Below, one piece after another: positions 34,691 to 44,250 of a stretch of 64,000 nt of DNA. The stretch spans positions 21,824,209 through 21,888,208 of the forward strand of contig OX424562.1 in assembly GCA_949152475.1 (NCBI GenBank), written 5' to 3'. Source of the DNA: Terebella lapidaria. Its lineage: Eukaryota > Annelida > Polychaeta > Terebellida > Terebellidae. The notes below the pieces were generated by a model. The model was not told the origin of the DNA. It did not search any database and saw only the letters and a program-made list of their open reading frames with translations. How positions within the stretch are numbered: position 1 is the stretch's first letter; every line of letters starts with the position of its first letter. Position numbers and translations under genes: made by a program.

Positions 34691-35129
34691 ATAATGTAAG
34701 TACATGTGTATTTCCCCACATACAAGTATATCATACATCCGACGAGTAAATCACTGCAAGACATTCTGCAAGGAATTCTGATATTCAGTGATCGTCATTT
34801 GATAGGCAGGTAATTTTTTAAAGGGATGAAGTGCAGCGAATGAAGCATCGACACATCTAGGTAGTTTTAAATGTGAAAGTATGCCACAATGTCTTGTGTG
34901 GTCGATGGTTCGAATAATTTTACATAATAACAGGGTGAACCATGAAACATGAAGAAAATGAACCATAAAAAATGAATTTTATAATATGTATAATTGTGTG
35001 TATAATATATCAAAAGAACACAGCAGCCTGGTGTGGATATACGTTCGGCTGCTTGCCTTTTATCCTGCGATGTGAGCTTTTAGTTTTGCTATGTTCCTTG
35101 CAGACCTCTGATATATTTATATATCATTG

Positions 35130-35410
35130 AGTGACTGCTGGAACTGCACTTGTTGAATTTCTGTTTCTGACCTTCTCTTGCTGATGTCTGATGCATCAAC
35201 TCTGGTATAGGCGGTCTCTCTTACTGTCCCACAACTCACAAAGATAAGCATCCACAATAGAACCAGACAAACGGAAGATGCGCATTGATATATATTGTGT
35301 TTATAGCTGGCAAGACAGATGTATAGGCACTGGCAATGATCAAGGTCCAGATGTTAACGTTCTGTTACGCAATATGCGTCCTGGTACAGTCAATATTGTT
35401 TTCCAAAAAC
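35130..35410 (+). repeat. R1 module, copy 8
   Basis: Landmarks TTGATATATATTGTGTTTATAGC, AAGACAGATGTATAGGCACTG and ACGCAATATGCGTCCTGGTA, the last followed by CAGTCAATATTG. Closest to copy 4. Confidence 0.72.
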
Positions 35411-36600
35411 CCAGAGATAACACTGTCTTGGTACCTTGCCGTTTCGGTTCTAGAGTTGGCGGGCAATGCCTGTAACCAATATGATATAACTGAATCTGTG
35501 TGATATCAGATGATATATACTTTTCAGACAAGTCTACTCCCTTCTTGCAGACAGTCCGTAAATTGTTTTACATCTGCCCCTCACACACAACTAATCTAAA
35601 TCAAGCGAATATTGTCCGTATATTCCACAGTGAGAATGATACATATATTATGAATATTACAATCATGTGTCAGCAATTGTTTTGCCAGTATTGTAATTCT
35701 GTATCTTTCAAAACAAGTGATCGATAGTGAACTATGATATGTACGTCCAAGGTAGAATGTAATCTTGTGGTTATGTCCATGAACTTCAAGTACCGAGAGG
35801 AATGCCTTTAGACTAAATTCACACTGACATTTCCAACAATTGCATAAACTCACTGAAGTTGCCATTCACAATGTGAGAACATAATCTACGGCTGGAATGA
35901 CGGTACCAAAACCATTCTGTCTTGCCGGAACATTTTCTCTATTTACGTCCCATCTCTGAAGTGGGGATAAATTCGTATCTTCTTTAATTGTATTGATTCG
36001 AGGGGCGGGCTGCTCTTCCTTTTTGTAGTACAAGTAAAACTGAGATACTTGAAATGTGTCGGCCAGGGATGGATGTGGTTATAATTGTGAAAGACGCCAG
36101 ACGCCGCGATTGATGGTACAAAATAGAACATATGTGCACAGTCAGTTGCATTGCAAGATGTTGAATTACTTTGTGCCATTGTTCATCACTGAATGCAAGT
36201 ATCAATCTATTACCACCAATACAGAGAGATTTTAATGATAAGTATTCGCCAGACGCGGCGTCTGGCGTCTTTCACAATCGATCACTTGAATACTATCGAT
36301 CACTTGAATACTTCCAACCAGTTTGTCTGGCCAATAGCGTTCCCCAAGAATAATACCATTGTTGGCTTCAAAAGTTTGCAATACCATATATTTTATTAGT
36401 TCAATACATTAAACCAGGGAAGTTCTCCATGTGTACGTGAAAACAGTATCTTAGGGAATGATAAATTGAGATTTATTGTATATAAATGCACTGTAAAGAT
36501 CTACAATAGTAACAGACTATTCAAACCTGATGAGTTTCGGGGAATTTACAAGGGTTGTTTTACAGCTGAATATTGTACAATGTATTTAAATAGTGATCTG
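35411..36600. other. 3' flank of the TRP-like gene, repeat-derived
   Basis: 35411-35880 is collinear with 22861-23303. 35900-36330 belongs to the TTGCAAGATGTTGAATTA module. Around 36090 and 36250 the words GCCAGACGCCGCG and CGCCAGACGCGGCGTCTGGCG occur. The second is itself palindromic. No gene was seen. Confidence 0.5.
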
Positions 36601-39159
36601 TCAGGGCTCTGAGGCGTGTGCCCCTTCGAATCGGGACCAGCAAATAATCTCATAGCTGGTCCTGTCACTAACATCTTCAGTCAACTGTAGTAGTTTCTTG
36701 CTTTTCCGAACTAAATACCTGATTGGAAAAGTGATAGTTAACACGCTTGCCTCGATTCCAAGTATTTCATCCCACACTTCGAACAGACACATGACCCGCT
36801 TCCATGGCATTCGATTGAGCTCCTCCACTGTCGTTGTCATGACGGCAATTACGAGGTTGAGTAGTAACAGCACGGTGGTTACGGTGTACGCGATGTACGC
36901 CAGTCGTGCGTTAACGTTTGTCGAGAAATCGTACTCACCATAGCCCAGAAATACTTGGTAAATCGTGAAGAGACTCTTGGATAAACTTGTGAAGTTCTCC
37001 AAATTCATTGCGGGGCAATCCGGGTTCTTCATAACGAGGTAGAATATTGTTGCGAAGGCGAGCGAGACAATGACAAAAATGGCAGCAAACTGGGCCAGGT
37101 GCTTGGACATCTTCTTTGCTGTGATGACGAAGAATCCGATGCCTGGCAGTAGGCGAAGAATGTAAATTAGCTGCATGAACCTCAAGAGAAGACAAACGAT
37201 GATCAGGTTGCCCCATAGTTGCTCCAAACGTTTTATACTCAGGCCATCGTTTAATATAGTTTCGCCTATGTTTATCAATTGCTGTCGTGAGATTGGGCTA
37301 TCGCGCTGGTAGAGTGTCGTGTTGTATGCCATGTACCCAGTCTCAACTGATTGCATGGCTTCCTTGCGCCTGAAACCGACATAAACTGCCAGGAAATACA
37401 GAGTATACATGCTGATACCTAACTGCTTTTCGAAATATGAACCGGGCATTGTTCTTGAAATAACAGTCCAAATTGTATCAAAACCAACAGATGTCTTCCA
37501 GTTAAAATTGGCCCAGAGGAAAATCAAACGACTCATTAGATCCAGGAGTAATGTTATCGCGATGAAAGCGAATATGATAATTCTGATGTTAACATCCATC
37601 CAGTGTTTTTGCTGCCCCCTTTCGTATGTGTTTGAAATTATTTCATCCATTTTGAGTTGTTCACATTTTTGGTAGATATCCTTAATTATTTGATCCATGC
37701 AGCTGTCAACGTGTTTACCATGTACCCCCAGTTGAAAATTCGTCATCGTAAAATTATTCCTGTGCAAAACACAACTGTCAATTTTTAAAGTTCCAGAAGC
37801 GAATTCCATCACAGATGTATTAAATTTGGCTGGGAGACTTGAGTGTGCACCAACAATATGAGACACACGCTGCATTTCTCTGATGTGTTCACCATAGACT
37901 TGTCCAGCCAATGGCGCCGTGTGCATATCTCCGCCATGTTGGATCGTAAATATCAGGAAAAGCATGCTCAGGCAAATATTGAGAATATGTGACATGATGC
38001 ACGGCACAATGTACATCTGAATCTTGCTCCTCATCCACTTCCGAAGAAGAGCGAAGGTCAGCAAAGAGCTGGCATCTTGTTTTGACAGGTGCTCCACTGA
38101 CCGACTGGTCAGGATGTGTAGTGGGTAAGAATGATATCCAAATACGTCACCCTGATTGTAACGATGTACATCAAACTCCCATACATCAATGATGGCTGGG
38201 TGATCATGCTCTTCCTGGACAATAGTTCGGGTGTCAAGGTCCAACCCAGACCCGAATGCATTGTCATCAACTTGAGTCCAGTCTTCAGCAGGCAACTTGG
38301 CCCACAGCAAGTCTTGAGACACGCTTAGAATTCTGGATCCTATTCCGCATTGATCCATGGCAATGTGACGATACAGATGAAGCGAACCATACTTGGCCAT
38401 CGAATCCCAAGGCGTGAGATTTCTGGAGTTCTTGTGTTTTGTGATAACGTGGTTGAGTTTGTTGATGTTCTTCACGAGTGTGATAATGATTTCGTGACAC
38501 CGGAATGCTTTCTCTGGCTCGTCAAGAGAGAGATCTGCGATGTAGTGGTAAACATTGTTACCTCGGACATCACAATTGCTGATGTGACAGCCATTCTCCA
38601 GAAAGAGCTTGACCATTTCAGCTTCCTCTGAGATCAGAGCATACATCAGTGGTAAGTCAATATTCTTGCTGATTCGGCGCCTGTATAGCAAGCACATCTG
38701 AATAGTGACTGCATGAAAAATGTAGAACACTGGCGTAGACACGATGATGGAAAAAGCGAACAATAAGAACAAAATGACTCTCATGACATTTCCAAAAGTC
38801 CCTTTGCCTGCTACTCCTTCTGCACCACACGAAACTGGCCTTGGGGTGCCCACGATCCAATTCAATGCGCCTACATTTCCGTCATCTTTCAATCGCTGGA
38901 AGACGCTACGAATAACTTCGACGTTCCCACCACATACGATCTGGAAGAACAGCGAATTATTTCGGTCGAGTTCTTCAGTCTTCCTTGACACATTTGAGTC
39001 GATCTCACGCACAATGCTGTCAGTGAGCTCGGCTAACGATGTTGAAGGTAGAGCTTCTGACATCACTTTCTCGGAGAGGTCACTCTCCCAGGTGACACTC
39101 TTTCTTCTGGGAACCGTGATGACCTCAACATCTTCTAGATCCATCTCTGGTGTCGCCAT
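36601..39159 (-). CDS. TRP-like cation channel with N-terminal ankyrin-type repeats, 852 aa
   Basis: A cation-channel subunit of the plasma membrane by homology. The start is the ATG at 39159, five bases after an AG acceptor (CTTTTGCAG), so a 5' UTR exon is likely; the frame is open above it. Residues about 1-340 are cytoplasmic and contain ankyrin-like segments (PLMYALISEEAEMVKLFLEN; NLTPWDSMAKYGSLHLYRHI). Six membrane segments follow from about 410, with a long first extracellular loop holding NTS and NFT sequons. Late in the protein come the S4-S5 region with RFMQLIYILRLLPGIG, a pore helix and filter (LFTIYQVFLGYGEYDF, about residue 740) and S6 (VLLLLNLVIAVMTTTVEEL). The ORF ends at the TGA at 36601. 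The layout fits the TRP superfamily; I cannot place it in TRPV, TRPA or another subfamily. A hydrophobic stretch at about 105-145, before the ankyrins, may be an in-frame intron. Confidence 0.85.
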   Translation of the reverse strand: MATPEMDLEDVEVITVPRRKSVTWESDLSEKVMSEALPSTSLAELTDSIVREIDSNVSRKTEELDRNNSLFFQIVCGGNVEVIRSVFQRLKDDGNVGALNWIVGTPRPVSCGAEGVAGKGTFGNVMRVILFLLFAFSIIVSTPVFYIFHAVTIQMCLLYRRRISKNIDLPLMYALISEEAEMVKLFLENGCHISNCDVRGNNVYHYIADLSLDEPEKAFRCHEIIITLVKNINKLNHVITKHKNSRNLTPWDSMAKYGSLHLYRHIAMDQCGIGSRILSVSQDLLWAKLPAEDWTQVDDNAFGSGLDLDTRTIVQEEHDHPAIIDVWEFDVHRYNQGDVFGYHSYPLHILTSRSVEHLSKQDASSLLTFALLRKWMRSKIQMYIVPCIMSHILNICLSMLFLIFTIQHGGDMHTAPLAGQVYGEHIREMQRVSHIVGAHSSLPAKFNTSVMEFASGTLKIDSCVLHRNNFTMTNFQLGVHGKHVDSCMDQIIKDIYQKCEQLKMDEIISNTYERGQQKHWMDVNIRIIIFAFIAITLLLDLMSRLIFLWANFNWKTSVGFDTIWTVISRTMPGSYFEKQLGISMYTLYFLAVYVGFRRKEAMQSVETGYMAYNTTLYQRDSPISRQQLINIGETILNDGLSIKRLEQLWGNLIIVCLLLRFMQLIYILRLLPGIGFFVITAKKMSKHLAQFAAIFVIVSLAFATIFYLVMKNPDCPAMNLENFTSLSKSLFTIYQVFLGYGEYDFSTNVNARLAYIAYTVTTVLLLLNLVIAVMTTTVEELNRMPWKRVMCLFEVWDEILGIEASVLTITFPIRYLVRKSKKLLQLTEDVSDRTSYEIICWSRFEGAHASEP

Positions 39160-39219
39160 GATGTCTGCAAAAGATCGGTCAACACATGAAGTTATTTTAT
39201 TCGGACTGGATATGTACAC

Positions 39220-40490
39220 TAGGCCAAAAACGTCCTGTCATGTAATTTGAGAAAATTATGTTAAATTACCACGTGATATGAAAAATATACTAATATTTCT
39301 AATTTCAGCTCAACTTCGAGTCCAACAGTTCAACTTTTTTGCTTAGTGTAAATATATCCTGAATCGACGGAGATGCATCGTGTAGGCCTGATGTTTCGTT
39401 ATGGAAAAGTATTTTTCCACTTCTCGGGAGTATAAATGTAAACGAACGGGGCATAATGAATGTGCGGGGATAGAAATATACCACCAAATATGCCACTATC
39501 ACACACTTGCGATAAATGATATTTACTTTGAAGGGTATTTCAGGACCGATCCGTGATCACGAATTGCCGGCATACACATTTATCTGAATATCATATCGGG
39601 TCCCATTTGCTCTGATGAACGACTTTTTCCACTATTCTGTGACGAGTCATAATAAGTTTTTACTTACCTCAAACTGCGACCGAGTAGAATAGAAGCATCA
39701 AATGTTTTCAACCATTATGGCTTACTCCTTTGCCCGTACGATATACCGGTAGTCATCATTTGAAGGACATTCTTGGTTAAAATCCATATAGAAAAATAAC
39801 TCCTCGTAAGACATGAGTGTCAGCCACGCAGAAATGAAGATATGCATTTTCGGACATCTGTATCGAGGGAGGTTCACGAATGGTCAATATTTTCACCACC
39901 AGTCCCAAGTTCAATCCTCCAGCGCAGAGCCTTCCCACTGTCGGCTCGTGGATGGAAACAGTCATACAGCCGGGCCGGGCCGGATCGTTCACTAGCCGGG
40001 AAGCTGCCCACCATTGCCTCCCAGTTGTGGAAGACAACATATGGTGTTTACCCCTTGCATTATAAGGGGAAACTCGAAAAGAAAACGCATCCTCCAGCTT
40101 TTGTTCCATATTTTTTAATCGTTGGTCCATATTATCGATGCCTTGATGTGAGCAGAGCTTTGATGTGCCATATACCATAATTATATGGAACGGTTGGATA
40201 AGTACATTTATCCACGTAGAAATCCAGTAGGACTGAAGCGATCTGCACTTGACTTGCCAGAAATTCACAGAACTGGTGCTGCACCTGGGGTCTATTATTA
40301 TAGCATTCGTGATGCACGGACTTTCAGCAAACCTGTTAGCATTTTACTGATAAAACACACTCTCCGACTGATCAGTGCTTTTGCCTGTGCCCGGACGCAT
40401 GTGATGCTGTGTCCATATCAGTAGGCTCGGGCGGGCAGTGTCATTAGCTGCAATGACAACAAAACTAGTAACAGCAGCTGACTAAATGAT
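39220..40490. other. Upstream flank of the TRP-like gene, duplicated at 24864-26269
   Basis: The likely promoter and 5' exon region of the channel gene. On the minus strand NETSGLHDASPSIQDI (39305-39502) is conserved with the other copy. So is the frame at 39777-40268, which contains a membrane-like start, a short coiled coil (MDQRLKNMEQKLEDAFSFRV) and a basic tail. No ATG-to-splice structure could be proved. Confidence 0.5.
39777..40268 (-). CDS. Possible 5' exon or small hypothetical protein upstream of the TRP-like gene
   Basis: A minus-strand open frame of 163 codons. Residues about 14-40 are moderately hydrophobic, followed by a heptad-like stretch, MDQRLKNMEQKLEDAFSFRV. The rest has no known family. 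The paralogous sequence near 25500-25800 keeps EQRLKNMKQNLENTF but is interrupted. It may be an exon of the channel gene joined by splicing, or merely a conserved duplicate of non-coding DNA. Confidence 0.25.
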   Translation of the reverse strand: MNFWQVKCRSLQSYWISTWINVLIQPFHIIMVYGTSKLCSHQGIDNMDQRLKNMEQKLEDAFSFRVSPYNARGKHHMLSSTTGRQWWAASRLVNDPARPGCMTVSIHEPTVGRLCAGGLNLGLVVKILTIREPPSIQMSENAYLHFCVADTHVLRGVIFLYGF

Positions 40491-40499
40491 TGGAGTGTG

Positions 40500-40715
40500 A
40501 GAATCAACATTCTACCACCAACCCAACCAAATTTTAATGATGATAATATTGAACCTCAAATACCACACTGTAATAAAAACAAAGCCCGACCAAAAACTTA
40601 CTAGTAGATCCTAAGCCACACTGGCGTCATCAAGGATACTAGTAGACAGTGTGTAAAATGTAGGTGTTTCCACTGTACAAATGATGCAATTAGTATACAA
40701 CTGGCCAACAAGCTA
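40500..40715 (+). repeat. R2 repeat
   Basis: It carries CTACCACCAACCCAACCAAA, TTTTAATGATGATAAT, AAAACAAAGCCCGACCAAA, CACACTGGCGTCATCAAGG and TGTAGGTGTTTCCACTGTAC. Confidence 0.8.
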
Positions 40716-42439
40716 ATAGCACAATGGAAAATAACTAAAGAACCATTCTGTAATAGAGACCCATTCGCGCTTTTGTCATGGTGCACCGCGACTATTTTTA
40801 CTACCACGATAGCTTCATATCCTGCAAAATACGAACCATTTTTAATAATAGTATTGCAGGTACTAGCAAAAAACATGTTTCACATTCCTTTCCAGATTCT
40901 TGACGGAACAAGACTGTTGATAGTATGTCGAGTACCTACCACCAAAAAACATATTGGTAACCCACTTTTCTCCACTTTGAGCCGAAAGCACTGTGATAGC
41001 AGAGTACATGATAACTGTACCCTGAATGTTTGCAAATAGTATACTGAATAATGCAGTGTTACGATCATTACGTTGGCGAAACGGTTCCATCCAATATTCA
41101 TGCAGTGGCTTTTACCCAAAAGTATACACATTTCCAACTTGTTTTCTCTGCATCGGCAGGCGGAAGACACATGCTGGTATTATCAACCCTTGTGTAAACA
41201 CAGTTGCCCGACAACACTTCCAGATTCCACGTTCAGGATGTCTCTCTCAGTCGAGTTTACAAATTCTATAGTGCTCATGCCTTGGAGTTAACACGTCTTC
41301 AGCACACAACACCACGGCATCCTCAGACTTTCCTCACCATAAAGGGGATCAAATTACTGCTCTGGAATCAACAATACAAAGCATAGTAGTAGTTTTACTA
41401 TCGCCTATCTGGATATGCTTTATTTATTCGGCTCTTCAACAAACTTAATTGTTACGAATGCAATCTTCTTTCAATTACAAAAATAATGACGATTCAATAA
41501 TTGGCACACACCACATAACCATCAGTTTTGATGGTTCCTCCCTAAAAAGAGAGTAAAAAGAGAGTACCATGTGCCATTATATTAGTCATTTGCCATTGTT
41601 TTATTGTGATCGAGAATGAAAGGTAATGGTGGGTCACTTCAGTGACAGTATTAACCTCGGTCGATGTGATGGCTAGCTTGCATACTGTGGTCATTCCTGT
41701 GATACGCTATCTGGCCCGGAATAAGCATTAAACATTAGAAAATGCCCCTCTGATTATCACTAGGTCTGCACCTGGATCGAATGAACGGAATGTCGCGGAA
41801 TAAACATAGCAATTATGACATTTCATTGTCATTTTTCAGAAAAACAACAAGTTCAAAGGTCTTGGTATCACAACCGCTTTATTATCAAAACCTATTCATC
41901 TTGAGAACACGCGAGTTTGATGTATGTAACAAATCACTGGAGGGCAACTCCAATCATCATAACGAGGGATATAATGCTGAATCTACGCTGGGAAAGCATA
42001 CAATTTTGCGATATCTCTCCGATGTTAGGCTCACATGTATATGGGCTGAAACATGGAAACATGTCCGTCACCCAATGTATGTAAATGATATGTATAATGT
42101 TGGCGTTCCGCGCCAATTTCGATGTATTATGCGAAACACTGGTGTTTTTGTTTTTCGTTGATTTATTCACATCAAAAGCAGCTCTACGCAAGAAATTTAC
42201 GGGAACGTTCCAACGAAACGTGTTGCTGAATGTCTCCCTTCTTAAGGATGGGTTGCAAATAATAATCGCAAAACTGGAATGGACCTGCTACCCATTCACT
42301 TATAATGTAGACACAAATTTACACATGTCCAATCATCGTGAAAATGTACCATATTGATTTCATTTTCCAACTTATTTCTCAGTAGACAAAGTGCACTCAT
42401 AATATGGCCAGTAACAGCTTTATGTTATCGAGCATTAGC
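40716..42439. other. Non-coding; duplicated part then unique DNA
   Basis: 40716-41810 matches 26546-27870. After that no duplicate is seen. Frames such as 41781-42161 (+) have no splice or family support. Confidence 0.45.
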
Positions 42440-42620
42440 TAGTGATGCTATACTCTGATTGTTTTGCGATGTTGTATGTTATCGTGATTCAATTTTGAGA
42501 GAAGTCTGAAAATCAGTGAAAATTTGCCGTTTGACTCCAAGGTAATGTATGCCAAGTTATAGAACGATACTATTTATCGTTCGGTGTAACGAGAAAAAAT
42601 CAGAGTATAGCAAAGCTCAC
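42440..42620. repeat. Small inverted-repeat element
   Basis: TATACTCTGATT near 42449 is mirrored by AATCAGAGTATA near 42599. The interior contains TTTGCCGTTTGACTCC and ATGCCAAGTTATA, also present (reversed or displaced) in the inverted-repeat element at 63358-63905. Probably two members of one MITE family. Confidence 0.6.
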
Positions 42621-44250
42621 GGATGAGTTGGGTTCGGGCGCACCAGTATTCGAGTTTAAAAATGTTCTGCGTATTGTATTCATTCCACAAAAAGTATAAC
42701 TGTAGACTTGTATTTATCATACGGCAACAAAGAAAGCACAATTATTGCGACATTATTAATGAAGCCATGTCTTGTTTCATTTTGAATGAGTATATGTGTG
42801 TGTGCCCGCCAAATATTGGGTTGTGGGATTGCGTTTTCTTAGTGACTTTGTTACATTTAGGTTTACATTATAAGTTAATGGGAAGGTGGCTCATTGCAGT
42901 ATCTCGTATCTTACATGAAATCAGTCCTTAAGGTTCGTCTTGCATCAAAGCCCGCACATTTACATTGCTACCAGCATGAGGTCACCCATCTGTCGGTTTG
43001 TTATATCAATCATTAAGGGTAGAGTCGTTAGCACATGTCATATTTCAATTTTGTACATCTATGGCCTCAACCAATGTGTCCTGCATGCCATGCAGTCCTT
43101 GTCACAGTATTCTTTCTTTCTTATCACTCTATTTTGTTAAACAGGTGGATCATTCACACTCATGAAAAGTCAGAAAGGTACACGTCCTGAAGCTACCTGG
43201 GTGAAGGACCCCGTGCGTCATCGTGACGTCATTCGGAACCACTCAAGTGTGACGGATAACCGCGAATATTATTGAAAAGATAACCTTGATAATTTCGAGT
43301 TTTCGTAAGCCGAGGGAAATCACCATCCCCCCCCCCCCCCCCACACACACACAAATACAAATTAACGATCGACATACATTAATATGCCATTCACGTTCCT
43401 GGATGACTTTCGCTGCTTTTTTCTTGGCACACAGTGAGGTAATCATGTCACTTTGGCAACTTTGCCCTTGTAAGTCATAACACCCAGACATATAGGTGTG
43501 ATATGGACACATGTACATGTATCACAATTTCGTTCAGGGCACTCCTAGGGCATTGAATCAGTACCTGCATATATTTTGTCTATCCAATATTGAATGGACG
43601 TTATTAAATCTATTACTTTCCCGTGTCTCTATTTCATTTCATTCTACTCAATTTCCTTTTACCACGAACTAATATTTTACGAACATCGTGTTCGGAAGCA
43701 AACGATTAAATGAAATACCAAGGAGGGTATTGTACAACTAAGTTGCTCATGTGTACCTAATTTTTATTGTACCTCGAAAATAAAACGTTTAAGCTGTTGC
43801 GAATCATTCAACTCATCCGAAACGCAAAATGTGCTGCACAACATGTATCATGCATGTTTATCTCAGTAAAAAAAACTTGTCTTCTCGGTCAACATCGTGC
43901 GACAAATTTACCGAGTGGCCTTAAAATGAAAACATTTTTCACGGAACACGAACGATGAACAAGCCTCATTGAAGAGAGAGCAACACCCCCACCCCCCACC
44001 CTCCACCCCTCCTCCAACCCCACCATCAAATCATGTATGTAACTCCCCCTGCGGGCCTGAGGAGAACAAGTGCCAAGAATTCCGATGGTAGAAGAAAAAA
44101 AGCCGGGCCAGGTCGATGACGCACCGAGACCCTCCGACTATATTGACCTCATCAGCCGATCCTTGCTCATATTGTGCGAGAACTTGGCGAAGAAACGACA
44201 CGAATTTATACCCTGAGAAAAACCGAAATTGTTTTAACAAATTGGAGAAA
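42621..44250. other. Non-coding upstream region of the secreted repeat protein
   Basis: No gene was recognised. It holds a C run followed by (AC)n at about 43327-43352 and a C-rich tract at about 43985-44027. A TATA-like TTTATACC near 44205, about 45 bp before the start codon of the next gene, may be its promoter. Confidence 0.4.
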
